Part shown: piece by piece, positions 9,147 through 17,477 of the stretch
Layout of the letters: every line of letters begins with the position of its first letter
Numbering within the stretch: the first letter of the stretch is position 1
DNA from: Candidatus Saccharimonadota bacterium
GTDB lineage: Bacteria > Patescibacteriota > Saccharimonadia > Saccharimonadales > Saccharimonadaceae
Reading direction: 5' to 3'
DNA length: 35,212 nt
NCBI GenBank assembly: GCA_017514975.1
Contig: JAFWIF010000004.1
Coordinates: forward strand, 1-35,212
Program-made: the position numbers and the translations under genes
Notes under the pieces: model-generated
Told to the model about the DNA's origin: nothing
What the model saw: only the letters and a program-made list of their open reading frames with translations
Database searches by the model: none

Positions 9147-9380
9147 ATGACGAACGTTGAAGCATTAAAAGCCCTTTATGTGGCTTTAGGCGGTAACGCT
9201 GACGACGTTGCGGGAGCAAACAGCAACGCGGAGTTAATCGCCGCCCTTGCGGGCGTAATGCCCGAGAGCGGCGCAACATTGCCGGAAGTAACGGCAGCAG
9301 ATAACGGCAAGGTCTTGACCGTTGCCGACGGCAAGTGGGCAGCCGTAGCGCCTACAACAGCCGCAACGCCTACAACCTAA
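9147..9380 (+). CDS. Head fibre-like protein
   Basis: 77 residues. The N-terminal half (NVEALKALYVALGG and NSNAELIAALAGV) is helical. The C-terminal half carries LPEVTAADNGKVLTV followed by DGKWAAVAP, a module seen in phage head-fibre and capsid-surface proteins. It follows the capsid gene by 18 nt behind AGGGGGGCG and matches the common Clostridia phage order capsid, head-fibre-like protein, decoration protein. The low-complexity Ala/Thr/Pro end (TTAATPTT) is typical. A structural surface role is inferred from this resemblance. Confidence 0.6.
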   Translation: MTNVEALKALYVALGGNADDVAGANSNAELIAALAGVMPESGATLPEVTAADNGKVLTVADGKWAAVAPTTAATPTT

Positions 9381-9404
9381 TAAAAAACAGGAGGAAATTT
9401 TATC

Positions 9405-9767
9405 ATGATTAACGCAAATAAGATCGTACCCGTAACAAAGAGCGACCTGCTTTCAATCCTCGCAAACGCGGCACTTCTTGCGGCAAAGACCGTGACCGCG
9501 CTTGCGGCGACCGCGCCCGGCGTTTTCTCGATCAGCGAAAACCCCGCGACCGATGTTACCATCTGCAATGAGCCCGTAAAGTCGTTTGACTTCGCAAGCG
9601 GCTCGAGCGCTGCAACGGTTTATTTCATTGCGGATTATGCTTACGAGGGTTTCAAGGTTGCGGGCACAGCCGTAACCACCAGCGGCGCGACCGTGGATCC
9701 TAACAGCGCTACGCTTTACAAAGCAACGCTTTCAAGCGGAGCCGTTACAATCGCGGCTTGCTACTGA
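9405..9767 (+). CDS. Probable capsid decoration protein
   Basis: 120 residues starting MINANKIVPVTKSDLLSILAN, a start I recognise from many Clostridia phage genes placed just after the capsid gene. After a helical first third the protein is a beta-rich Ala/Thr/Ser body (VYFIADYAYEGFKVAG, then TLYKATLSSGAVTI). The ribosome site is a perfect AGGAGG at 9389-9394, the strongest in the operon, which suggests high expression as for a cement or decoration protein. No enzymatic motif is visible. The 90-nt gap after it contains only a weak GCTT/AAGC hairpin followed by five T. Confidence 0.55.
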   Translation: MINANKIVPVTKSDLLSILANAALLAAKTVTALAATAPGVFSISENPATDVTICNEPVKSFDFASGSSAATVYFIADYAYEGFKVAGTAVTTSGATVDPNSATLYKATLSSGAVTIAACY

Positions 9768-9857
9768 TACATTTTTACGGAGTGGCAAGAGCTTGAAAAG
9801 CCTTTTTGTTACTTTAATCTCCTTTTCCCATACTTTCACAAAATCGGGGGCGACACT

Positions 9858-10109
9858 ATGACACAAGAAATGCTTGCAGGCGTAAAAGACGCTTTAGGAA
9901 TCGGCGGCAATTACCAGGACAACACTATCTCGACGTATATCGAAGAAGTTTTGGACTATTTAGAGGGCGCCGGGATTGACGTTTCCAAGGTAAAGCCGGG
10001 GCTTGTGGCGCGTGGCGTTTCCGATTTGTGGAATTATGGATCCGGCGGCGGTAAGCTTTCGGAATACTTCATGCAGAAAGCCACGCAAATGAGCTATAAG
10101 GGGGCTTGA
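9858..10109 (+). CDS. Head-tail connector, gp6-like
   Basis: 83 residues, all helix, starting MTQEMLAGVKDALGI with YIEEVLDYLEGAGID in the middle and LVARGVSDLWNYGSGGGKLS near the end. This is the pattern of short HK97 gp6-type adaptor proteins that bind under the portal. GGGGGCG stands before the ATG. It starts the set of four connector and tail-completion genes that ends at 11328, and overlaps the ribosome site of the next gene. Confidence 0.75.
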   Translation: MTQEMLAGVKDALGIGGNYQDNTISTYIEEVLDYLEGAGIDVSKVKPGLVARGVSDLWNYGSGGGKLSEYFMQKATQMSYKGA

Positions 10110-10111
10110 TT

Positions 10112-10474
10112 ATGGCGTATGTATCAGTAAAACCCTACAAGCCGTCCGCGCCGTTTTCCGTTCCGTTCAAAATCGGAACGCCGACGAATGAAACCCTCAA
10201 GGGCGTTCCGACAAAGACCTACACGGAATCCGAGCCGGTATATTTTGGCAACTTGCGAACTTTTCTAGGTACCGAAAGTGTAAAAGACGGACTTTACAGC
10301 GTTATAGACACGGCGACGCTTGAAACGTGGTACACGCCCGAATTAAAGGCGGATTGCCGCGTGCATTTGCTGGAAAGCGACGAATTTTACGAAGTAGTCG
10401 GAACGCCCGAGGATATACAAAAGCGGCACCAGTACATGAAAGCACGCTTGCAAGCCGTAAAAGGGGGCGCGTAA
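10112..10474 (+). CDS. Head closure/head-tail adaptor protein
   Basis: 120 residues. The ATG at 10112 is used rather than an in-frame TTG at 10106 because AGGGGGC (10099-10105) is spaced 6 nt from the ATG. The protein has a beta-rich body with LRTFLGTESVKDGLYSV and the ending YEVVGTPEDIQKRHQYMK, as in SPP1 gp16-like head closure proteins, in which V-G-x-P-E-D/N-I-x2-R-x2-Y is typical. Its place between the gp6-like and gp10-like genes agrees. Confidence 0.72.
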   Translation: MAYVSVKPYKPSAPFSVPFKIGTPTNETLKGVPTKTYTESEPVYFGNLRTFLGTESVKDGLYSVIDTATLETWYTPELKADCRVHLLESDEFYEVVGTPEDIQKRHQYMKARLQAVKGGA

Positions 10475-10477
10475 GTT

Positions 10478-10963
10478 ATGGCAAAGAAAAAGGGCTGGGG
10501 AATCAACTTTGAGGGCTTCACCGAACTTTCGGAAAAATATGTAAAATTGGGCGGCGACCTAAAAGAAATCGCGGGCGACTGCTTAAAATTTATTCCGAAA
10601 AAAGTTAATCCGCAGCTAAAAAAAGCCATGGCAAAGCATGAGCGCACAGAGAAAACGGTTAAGACGCTTGTTGAGGGGCAAACACCCTCATGGGCGGGCG
10701 ACATTGCCACAATACAGGTCGGCTTTGATATATCCCACGGCGGGCTTGCTTCGGTCTTTTTGATGTATGGGACGGCGCGGCACACGCCCGTCAATCAATA
10801 CGGAACACCGAAAAAGGCGGGAGCAAAAGACAACCCGGGAATGGAAGCCGATAAAAAGCTCTATAATGCAATTTACGGGACAGCCGTTAGAAAAGAGATC
10901 AGCAAAGAGCAAGAACAGATTTTTATAAAAGCAATTGAGGAAAAGCTTGAAACTAAAGCATAA
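10478..10963 (+). CDS. Tail component, HK97 gp10-like
   Basis: 161 residues. The N-terminal helix INFEGFTELSEKYVKLGGDL and the block TPSWAGDIATIQVGFD followed by a GTARHTPVNQYGTP stretch match the HK97 gp10 tail-component family, where a YG-T-x2-x2-P segment is normal. The C-terminal helix KEISKEQEQIFIKAIEEKL is typical. The family links the connector to the tail during assembly. The start follows the previous stop by 3 nt. Confidence 0.75.
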   Translation: MAKKKGWGINFEGFTELSEKYVKLGGDLKEIAGDCLKFIPKKVNPQLKKAMAKHERTEKTVKTLVEGQTPSWAGDIATIQVGFDISHGGLASVFLMYGTARHTPVNQYGTPKKAGAKDNPGMEADKKLYNAIYGTAVRKEISKEQEQIFIKAIEEKLETKA

Positions 10964-10974
10964 AGGGGCAAAAC

Positions 10975-11328
10975 ATGGAAGATACATTGCTTGAAATTTT
11001 GGGGGCTTTTGAAGTTCCTGTTATACGGCAAGGGAGCCTCGCACCCGAAGCGCCGTACCCGGAAACGTTTTTCACCTTTTGGAATAGATCGGAAGAAGAA
11101 CAAACCGCCTACGACAACGAGGACGCGGCTTTTGTCGTTCATGAATTTGATGTAAATGTATATTCGACCAACCCCGCCACAGTTTACAGCCTGTTAAAAA
11201 ACGCGCGGGACGCGTTGAAGAAAGCAGGCTGGGAGACACCCGACAGGGGGCACGACATAGCAAGCGACGAAATAACGCACACCGGGCGCGGCTTGACTTG
11301 TGTTTACCTGGAAACAATAACAGAGTAA
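10975..11328 (+). CDS. Tail terminator/completion protein
   Basis: 117 residues with EDTLLEILGAFEVPVIRQGSL at the start, TFFTFWNRSEEEQTAYDNED in the middle and a C-terminal FDVNVYSTNPATVYSLLKNA. This is the alpha/beta pattern of tail-terminator (gp17/gpU-like) proteins of Firmicutes phages, which cap the tail tube. It sits directly before the major tail protein, as expected. AAGGGGC precedes its ATG. Confidence 0.7.
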   Translation: MEDTLLEILGAFEVPVIRQGSLAPEAPYPETFFTFWNRSEEEQTAYDNEDAAFVVHEFDVNVYSTNPATVYSLLKNARDALKKAGWETPDRGHDIASDEITHTGRGLTCVYLETITE

Positions 11329-11340
11329 AGGAGCATAAAA

Positions 11341-12222
11341 ATGGAAGTTTTCGAATTTAGAGGCGTTGATAATCTTTACGTTGCAAAGGTAACGAAAGAC
11401 GACAGCACCGGCTACACTTGCGAAACACCCGTGAAGCTTGCACCCGTAGCCGAGATCGGCAAGACCACCGAAAGCAACAGCGAGGCGCACTACTATGATA
11501 ACAAGGCTTTAATCGTTATCAACAGCGAGGGCGCCGACGAAATCACGCTGACAATCGCACCGCCCGAGCTTGAAATGCTGGCGAAGATCACGGGCAGAGC
11601 TTTCGACGAAACAACAGGAATGTTAATTGATACCGTCCGCGACAATGCCTATTACGCGATCATGTACCGCACAAAGGGCACCGACGGAAAGTATCGTTAT
11701 GTATCGCGCTTAAAGGGACAGTTCAATATCCCGGACGAAACAAACGCGACCGAGAACGATGGCACCGACACCAACAACACACAGATCACCTTTACGGGCA
11801 TTTACACCGAGCACGAGTTCACAAAGGGCAAGTATAGCGAAACCACACAGACATGGGAGCCCGGCAGCGCGAAAGGAATCGTTGTTGACACCCGTTACGG
11901 GCTGGCGAACGTTTCCGGCTTTTTCGCACAGGTACAGACGCCCGACACCGTGAGCGCAAGCGGAACGGTTAATGTTACGGGCGTAACCCTTACACCCAGC
12001 ACCGCAGCGCTTGAAGTTGATGAAGAGCTGCAGCTCACCGCGACAGTAACACCCGCAAGCGCAACCGACAAGAGCGTAAGCTATGCAAGCAGCAACAACA
12101 GCATTGCAACAGTAACCGCGGGCGGCAAGGTAAAGGGAATCGCGGCGGGATCGGCGGTTATTACAGTAACCACCACGGACGGCAGCTTTGAGGACGTTTG
12201 CGCCGTCACCGTTACAAGCTGA
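11341..12222 (+). CDS. Major tail protein with C-terminal Big_2 domain
   Basis: 293 residues. Residues 1-210 form the tube subunit of the phi13/TP901-1 type (EFRGVDNLYVAKVTKDD, then MYRTKGTDGKYRYVSRLKG). Residues about 213-293 are a bacterial Ig-like Big_2 domain: VTGVTLTPSTAALEVDEE, then LTATVTPASATDK, YASSNNSIATV and GKVKGIAAGSAVITVT. Such domains project from the tail tube and are thought to bind cell-surface glycans weakly. A GGAG ribosome site precedes the ATG. A terminator follows, so some late transcripts should end here, leaving more tube protein than downstream products. Confidence 0.9.
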   Translation: MEVFEFRGVDNLYVAKVTKDDSTGYTCETPVKLAPVAEIGKTTESNSEAHYYDNKALIVINSEGADEITLTIAPPELEMLAKITGRAFDETTGMLIDTVRDNAYYAIMYRTKGTDGKYRYVSRLKGQFNIPDETNATENDGTDTNNTQITFTGIYTEHEFTKGKYSETTQTWEPGSAKGIVVDTRYGLANVSGFFAQVQTPDTVSASGTVNVTGVTLTPSTAALEVDEELQLTATVTPASATDKSVSYASSNNSIATVTAGGKVKGIAAGSAVITVTTTDGSFEDVCAVTVTS

Positions 12223-12254
12223 CAACTCACCCCATATATACCTTCTTTCGGATA

Positions 12255-12286
12255 GGGCGGCGGCAATTTGAAGCTGCCGCCCTTTT
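12255..12286 (+). terminator. Intrinsic terminator after the major tail gene
   Basis: Ten-base stem GGGCGGCGGC (12255-12264) pairs with GCTGCCGCCC (12273-12282) with one G-T pair, an 8-nt loop and four T. The next gene has only a ribosome site and no visible promoter, so this is probably a partial terminator setting expression of the tail tube above that of the distal tail genes. Confidence 0.8.
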
Positions 12287-12322
12287 CCAAAAGATAACCA
12301 CACAAAAAGGAGAAAAGCAAAA

Positions 12323-12646
12323 ATGGAATTAAAGCTCAATATTTACAGCGCCACAGAAAAAGGCAAGATAGAAAGGACATATACAGCCGAGGGCTACGAC
12401 CTCATGCTGGGAACGATCGACAACCTTGTTTCGATAATCGACCTTGACAAGATCGAAGACGACAAGGCAGTCGCCGGAATGATTATCAAGGGTTACAGAC
12501 AGATAAAGCCGCTTTTGCACGACGTTTTCGGAGCTACCGAGGAGGAGTTGAACCGCACCCGCGTTTCCGACCTTATCCCGTTAATTATCGATATCTGCCG
12601 CGCAAGCCTTGCGAGCTTTGAAATCTTAAAAAGCCAAAAAAACTGA
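12323..12646 (+). CDS. Tail assembly chaperone, gpG-like
   Basis: 107 residues; all-helical middle (DNLVSIIDLDKIEDDK, then IKGYRQIKPLLHDVFG) and TRVSDLIPLIIDI near the end, as in tail assembly chaperones encoded between major tail and tape measure genes. It binds the tape measure during tail assembly. A small fraction of ribosomes should shift -1 at 12637-12643 near its end to make a longer gpGT-like product including the frame to 12867. AAGGAG lies before the ATG. Confidence 0.85.
   Translation: MELKLNIYSATEKGKIERTYTAEGYDLMLGTIDNLVSIIDLDKIEDDKAVAGMIIKGYRQIKPLLHDVFGATEEELNRTRVSDLIPLIIDICRASLASFEILKSQKN
12637..12643 (+). other. Programmed -1 frameshift site A AAA AAC
   Basis: The last sense codons of the chaperone read CAA AAA AAC before TGA, giving the canonical slippery heptamer A-AAA-AAC in the correct register. 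After a one-base backward slip the ribosome reads CTG ACG GGC and stays open to the TAA at 12865-12867. Frameshifting at this place is the established way tailed phages make the gpG/gpGT pair. Confidence 0.88.
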
Positions 12647-12867
12647 CGGGCGGGGTATTTACTGATAATACCCCGATGAATGTTGTTTTATTTGACCTTG
12701 AAATGACCTTGACGGAGCGTTTCACGGGTACAACGCCGCTCACATGGAAAAGGGAAAAGGCGCGGGACGTTTTCGCGCTTTTGGTAAGCTTTAACTCATG
12801 GAGCAGGCGGAACACGAAAAAGAAAAAGAACGTTATACGCCGACCTGCCGGAGATGATTGGTTTTAA
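12643..12867 (+). CDS. C-terminal extension of tail chaperone (gpT-like), made by -1 frameshift
   Basis: About 74 codons in the -1 frame relative to the chaperone, open from the slip site and ending in RRPAGDDWF. An internal ATG at 12676 exists but has no convincing ribosome site, so synthesis as a 181-residue fusion is more likely. The extension is basic near its end (NTKKKKNVIRR), and its size matches gpT-type domains, which recruit the major tail protein to the tape measure. It finishes 28 nt before the tape measure start. Confidence 0.82.
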   Translation: MTGGVFTDNTPMNVVLFDLEMTLTERFTGTTPLTWKREKARDVFALLVSFNSWSRRNTKKKKNVIRRPAGDDWF

Positions 12868-12895
12868 GGCGGCGGCGTAAAGAGAGGGCGGCAAA

Positions 12896-15508
12896 ATGGC
12901 GGACATTAAGAACAATATAACGACCAGTTTCAAAGCGGACATCTCACAGTTAAAAAGCGGCATAAGCGAAGCGAACAGACAAATAAGGCTGGCAAACGCC
13001 GAATTTAAAGCGGCGGCGTCAAGCCTTGACTTTATGGCGAACAGCGCCGACGGAATCCGGGCGAAGCTGGACCAGCTCAACAAGGTATTAAACAACCAAG
13101 AGAAGATCCTCGACGCCTACAAAAAACAGCTTGAATTGACCGTAAAAGAGCAGGGCGACGGGAGCAAAGCCGCCGATGATTTACGGATAAAGATTGCAAA
13201 CCAGCAAGCCGCCGTTAACGACACGAAAAAACAGATACAAGACTACGACGCCAAGCTTGAAGAGGCAGAAAAGAGCATGAAAGACGGCGCAAAAGCTGCC
13301 GACAATTTGGGCGATGCGGTGGACGATGCCGGAGACAAAGCAAAAAGCGCTGGGGACGGCGGCTTTACGGTATTAAAGGGCGCAATTGCTGACCTTGTGG
13401 CGAACGCGATCAGCAAGGCGGTCGAAGCTTTAAAAGACTTCGCGAAAGAAGTCGTAAACGTCGGCATGGAATTTGACACCCAAATGTCAAAGGTTAAGGC
13501 TATAAGCGGAGCGACCGCCGACGAAATGACAGCGCTACGCGATAAAGCCAAAGAAATGGGCGAAAGCACCAAATATACGGCGACAGAAGCCGGCGAAGCT
13601 TTCGAGTATATGGCAATGGCGGGCTGGAAGTCTTCGGAAATGCTGAACGGTATCGAGGGCATAATGAACCTCGCGGCAGCTTCGGGCGAAAATTTAGGCA
13701 CGACCTCGGACATTGTAACGGACGCATTAACCGCGTTCGGATTGTCAGCGAAAGACGCGGGACACTTTGCCGACGTATTAGCGGCAGCCGCGACAAATTC
13801 AAACACAAACGTCGGCATGTTGGGACAGTCTTTCAAATACGTTGCGCCGCTTGCCGGGGCTATGAGTTACTCGGCGGAAGATATAGCCGTCGCTTTGGGT
13901 CTTATGGCTAACGCCGGAATAAAGGCTGACATGGCGGGCACAAGCTTGCGAAACGTTCTGCAGCGTATGGCAAAGCCCACCAAGGAATCCGCGAACGCAA
14001 TGACGGAGCTCGGGCTTGCATTGTACGACGAAAACGGGAAAATGTATTCTTTGATGGAGATCATGCAGCAAATGCGTGGCGCGTTTTCAAATATCATGAT
14101 CCCGATTGAAGAATACGACGCCGCCGTTGCGGAACTAGATCAACAGTTAGCCGACGGAACGATAAAACAGAAGAAATACGACGAAGCCCTAGAAGAATTA
14201 AATTTACGAGCTTTCGGAGCAGAGGGAGCAGAAAAAGCAAGAGCCGCCGCAATGTTAGGCGGAGCGCGTGCGCTTGCCGGGCTTTTGGCTATTGCAAACG
14301 CTACCGAGGAAGACTTCGACTCGCTGACCGCTTCAATTTACAATTGCGAGGGAGCCGCGCAAACTATGGCGGACACCATGCTCGACAATTTGGGCGGCGA
14401 TATGACCATTTTACAAAGTAAGCTCGCCGGGGTAAAACTGGCATTATATGAGCAGCTCGAGCCCGCTTTGCGGTCCGGCGTTGAAGTTTTGGGGAAAATG
14501 GTTGAGGTTTTGAAGTGGATTGTGGACCATAGCGCGGCGATTGCGGCAGGGCTTAAAGTTATAGCGGCGGGCGTCGCGGCTTATGTGGCATATACTACCG
14601 CGTTGAAGATCATGAAAGACGGCTTTATGTCGTTAACGATCGTCACAAAGGCGGTTGCTGCTGCCCAGGCGGTATTAAATGCCGTAATGGCGGCTAACCC
14701 CATTGGACTTATAATTGCGGCAATTGCGTCGCTTGTGGCGGCGTTCGTGATATTGTGGAACAATTGCGAAGAGTTCCGCGAGTTCTGGATCAACTTGTGG
14801 GAGAACATTAAAGAAGTCGCAAGCATTGTCGGCGAAGCAATCGCGGGCTTTTTTGCAAACGCATGGGACGCGATCAAGAACGCGTGGAGCGCCGCCGGGG
14901 ACTTTTTCGGGGGCGTTTGGGACAGCGTCAAAAATGCTTTTGCGAACGTTGGCGAGTGGTTTTCTGACGTTTTCACGACCGCATGGGAGAACATTAAAAG
15001 CGCTTTTGCAAACGTCGGGGAGTGGTTTAAGGGCGTTTTTGAGGGCGCAAAGAACATAATCGAAAAGATATGGGAGAGCGTGACCGAGATCGTAAAAGCG
15101 CCCATAAATTTCTTGATTAGGGGGCTTAATAAGTTCATTGACCAGCTCAACAAAATACAGATACCCGATTGGGTACCGGGCGTTGGCGGTTATGGGCTTG
15201 ATATCCCGCGGATAAACGAGCTCGAGCGCGGCGGAGTTTTGAAGCGCGGGCAGATAGGATTTTTAGAGGGCAACGGCGCCGAAGCGGTCGTACCGCTTGA
15301 AAACAACGCGGCATGGATAAACGCAACCGCCCAGGCAATGAAACAGGCGCTTGAAAGTGAGGGCATTATCGCCGGAGCGGCATCCGCGCCTGCTGCCGGA
15401 CAGGGAATTGTATTTAACCAGTACAACAACAGCCCGAAAGCTCTTTCGCGGCTGGACATTTACCGGGCGACACAGAATCAGCTTAATTTTGCAAGGGGGA
15501 CAATCTGA
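12896..15508 (+). CDS. Tape measure protein
   Basis: 870 residues; sets tail length and is ejected with the DNA. The N-terminal 150 residues are coiled coil (DISQLKSGISEANRQIRLAN). The TP901-type conserved domain follows, with GESTKYTATEAGEAFEYMAM, NVGMLGQSFKYVAPLAG and GTSLRNVLQRMAKP. Hydrophobic segments lie at about 555-575 and 600-625 (NPIGLIIAAIASLVAAFVIL). From about 640 to 740 there are Trp-rich helical repeats of the type FFANAWDAIKNAW and FANVGEWF. The C terminus has FLEGNGAEAVVPLENNAAW, usual in this family. At about 1.5 angstrom per residue the tail would be near 130 nm. Confidence 0.93.
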   Translation: MADIKNNITTSFKADISQLKSGISEANRQIRLANAEFKAAASSLDFMANSADGIRAKLDQLNKVLNNQEKILDAYKKQLELTVKEQGDGSKAADDLRIKIANQQAAVNDTKKQIQDYDAKLEEAEKSMKDGAKAADNLGDAVDDAGDKAKSAGDGGFTVLKGAIADLVANAISKAVEALKDFAKEVVNVGMEFDTQMSKVKAISGATADEMTALRDKAKEMGESTKYTATEAGEAFEYMAMAGWKSSEMLNGIEGIMNLAAASGENLGTTSDIVTDALTAFGLSAKDAGHFADVLAAAATNSNTNVGMLGQSFKYVAPLAGAMSYSAEDIAVALGLMANAGIKADMAGTSLRNVLQRMAKPTKESANAMTELGLALYDENGKMYSLMEIMQQMRGAFSNIMIPIEEYDAAVAELDQQLADGTIKQKKYDEALEELNLRAFGAEGAEKARAAAMLGGARALAGLLAIANATEEDFDSLTASIYNCEGAAQTMADTMLDNLGGDMTILQSKLAGVKLALYEQLEPALRSGVEVLGKMVEVLKWIVDHSAAIAAGLKVIAAGVAAYVAYTTALKIMKDGFMSLTIVTKAVAAAQAVLNAVMAANPIGLIIAAIASLVAAFVILWNNCEEFREFWINLWENIKEVASIVGEAIAGFFANAWDAIKNAWSAAGDFFGGVWDSVKNAFANVGEWFSDVFTTAWENIKSAFANVGEWFKGVFEGAKNIIEKIWESVTEIVKAPINFLIRGLNKFIDQLNKIQIPDWVPGVGGYGLDIPRINELERGGVLKRGQIGFLEGNGAEAVVPLENNAAWINATAQAMKQALESEGIIAGAASAPAAGQGIVFNQYNNSPKALSRLDIYRATQNQLNFARGTI

Positions 15509-15510
15509 CA

Positions 15511-16284
15511 ATGCAGGTAAAAGCGACAAACCAGTACGGCAATTTTGCGACGTATCACCTTAACGACAATATTTCCGCGCTTATCAGCGTTACGGGCTTA
15601 AACCCGCCCACGGCGAACATATCGACAAGCCCGATTGCTACGAAAGATGGATCCGTTTTCACGAACGCGCAGGCAGAAAACAGAAACATTGTTTTGACGT
15701 TCGCGGCGACGGGTCCCAACCCCGGATCATTGCGCACGGCGTTATATTTCATTTTCAAAGTGAAAGAGCCGATATCGCTCGAGATCAAGGCGAACGGACG
15801 CACCGCAAATATAGACGGCTACGTCGAGAGCATAAGCGCGGACCCGTTCGCAAAGAAACAGCGCGTGCAAATTTCTATCATCTGCCCGGACCCCTATTTT
15901 TTGAGCGAAGAGGAAAGCCACGTCGTTATATATCCGCAAAGTAATATAGTTACCTTTTCAGACACCGCACACGGGGCTATTTTCGAGCTTAACGTGTCGG
16001 GCAGTATAACAGGGGGGTTAACTATCGGAAACGCCCTTACGGGGCAAAATTTCACGATTGACGGGGATTATCAGAGCGGCGACAAGATCACACTTGACAC
16101 AAGGCAAGGTTTAAAGGCGCTGACGCTGACCCGGAACGGCGAAACAACGAACATTCTGCAATATATGAACGCGACCGAACACGACTGGTTGCAGCTTATA
16201 CCCTACGACAACAATTTAATCACGCTTTCAAGCTCAAATTGTAGCGGGCTTGTGCGCTGGCAGACCCATTATGAGGGGGTGTAA
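15511..16284 (+). CDS. Distal tail protein (Dit)
   Basis: 257 residues; forms the hub ring at the tail end, joining tube and tail fibre. The N-terminal domain has YHLNDNISALISVTGLNPP and IVLTFAATGPNPGSLRTALY, followed by the belt-domain ending IDGYVESISADPFAKKQRVQ and CPDPYF, which is diagnostic for Dit-like proteins. The C-terminal galectin-like half includes LTIGNALTGQNFTIDGDY and DWLQLIPYDNNLITL. It follows the tape measure with a 2-nt gap and precedes the tail-associated protein, the usual order. Confidence 0.88.
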   Translation: MQVKATNQYGNFATYHLNDNISALISVTGLNPPTANISTSPIATKDGSVFTNAQAENRNIVLTFAATGPNPGSLRTALYFIFKVKEPISLEIKANGRTANIDGYVESISADPFAKKQRVQISIICPDPYFLSEEESHVVIYPQSNIVTFSDTAHGAIFELNVSGSITGGLTIGNALTGQNFTIDGDYQSGDKITLDTRQGLKALTLTRNGETTNILQYMNATEHDWLQLIPYDNNLITLSSSNCSGLVRWQTHYEGV

Positions 16285-16287
16285 ATC

Positions 16288-17361
16288 GTGGCTTTAATGT
16301 TTTATTTGCTCGATAGTCAAATGAAAATAAAGCGGGTTATTGAAACATACAAAAGCGCTATATGGACTGAGCGTTATAACGAGCGGGGCGACTTTGAGCT
16401 CTATATCCCCGCGACTGCCGACATAATCGCGGACGTAAATTTCAACAGCACGAACACAACGCAATATATCTGCCGCGCCGATGATACCAAAAAATGCGGC
16501 ATGATTGAATCAATCAAGATCAGCACCGACGCGGACGAGGGCAATTATCTGACCGTTTCGGGACACATGATAGAATCCGCGATTTTTCGCCGCGTGGTTT
16601 TATCACAGTTCACCTATACCGGCAGCGCTGCAAAGACGATTGAGCGCCTTTTGTATCGCAGCATTATCGCGCCGGGCGACAGCCACAGAAAAATAAACGG
16701 TTTCACATTCAAAAACAGCCTTACGACTGCCGACCGCGACTTGACCAACCAGTACAACGGCGAGAACGTGGGCGAAGCGATCGAAGCAATATGTAAAACC
16801 CTTGATATCGGGTACCGGGCAAATTTTGACCTTGAAAGCGGCGCTATAGAGTTTGAAATATACGAGGGAACAAACCGCACCCTCGGACAGACCGAGGTCC
16901 CGCCCGTGATTTTCTCGAATGATTTTAATAATCTGCTTTCGAGCGCCTTAACCGTGAACGTGGAGCCGTGGAAAAACACCGCAATGGTTTTAGGCGAGGG
17001 ACAAGGCACAAGCCGAGTGAAAGCCCTTTTTGCGGGCTATCAGATGGGAATCGAGCGGCGCGAAATGTACGTGAACGCGGAGCAGACCAGCACGAACGGC
17101 AACGAAATGACCCCGCAAACGTATTTTAACGCCCTTTATGACAAGGGACAACAGGCGCTGGGGGAAAGTAAGGTATTGACCGAAACCGAAGCCGATGTGG
17201 CGCCGAATTACGGGTTTAAGCTCAACCAGGATTATTTTTTGGGCGATTGGGTAAGCGTACGCAATGAGTACGGCATGGAGAGTAACCCGCGCGTGGTTGA
17301 GATCATCGAAGCCCAGGACGAAACGGGCTACAGTATTATCCCGACATTTTCAACAGAATAA
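16288..17361 (+). CDS. Tail-associated protein, ReqiPepy6 Gp37-like
   Basis: 357 residues from GTG (GAGGGGG 8 nt upstream). The opening LMFYLLDSQMKIKRVIETYK and AIWTERYNERGDFELYIPA, then YLTVSGHMIESAIFRRVV and YNGENVGEAIEAICKTLDIG, match the Gp37-like/Tal N-terminal hub proteins of Gram-positive siphoviruses. These form the trimeric tail plug beneath Dit. It lacks the peptidase or fibre extension seen in long Tal proteins; host binding may rest on the genes at 99-2596. It is the last gene of the structural operon before a terminator. Confidence 0.88.
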   Translation: MALMFYLLDSQMKIKRVIETYKSAIWTERYNERGDFELYIPATADIIADVNFNSTNTTQYICRADDTKKCGMIESIKISTDADEGNYLTVSGHMIESAIFRRVVLSQFTYTGSAAKTIERLLYRSIIAPGDSHRKINGFTFKNSLTTADRDLTNQYNGENVGEAIEAICKTLDIGYRANFDLESGAIEFEIYEGTNRTLGQTEVPPVIFSNDFNNLLSSALTVNVEPWKNTAMVLGEGQGTSRVKALFAGYQMGIERREMYVNAEQTSTNGNEMTPQTYFNALYDKGQQALGESKVLTETEADVAPNYGFKLNQDYFLGDWVSVRNEYGMESNPRVVEIIEAQDETGYSIIPTFSTE

Positions 17362-17379
17362 AGGCAGAAAAACAGGAGA

Positions 17380-17409
17380 AAAGCCCCGGCGGTTATGCCG
17401 AGGCTTTTT
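17380..17409. terminator. Bidirectional terminator closing the late operon and the repressor gene
   Basis: Stem AAAGCCCCGGC (17380-17390) pairs with GCCGAGGCTTT (17397-17407) with one mismatch, a 6-nt loop, and T runs on both strands. It lies 18 nt after the last late gene and about 70 nt after the end of the leftward repressor gene, so it can serve both. Confidence 0.78.
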
Positions 17410-17477
17410 GTTTTGGGGAAATGCCGATTGTTGCAGACAAATCAACGGGAATATTATACCCTTTTCGGGTCCGAAAA

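Noticed and set aside
11710-12339. 209-residue open frame on the minus strand
   Set aside because: Opposite the major tail gene and across its terminator; repetitive Cys/Gly/Ala composition and no neighbours on that strand.
13243-13836. 197-residue open frame on the minus strand
   Set aside because: Opposite the tape measure coiled coil; Ser/Ala-rich shadow.
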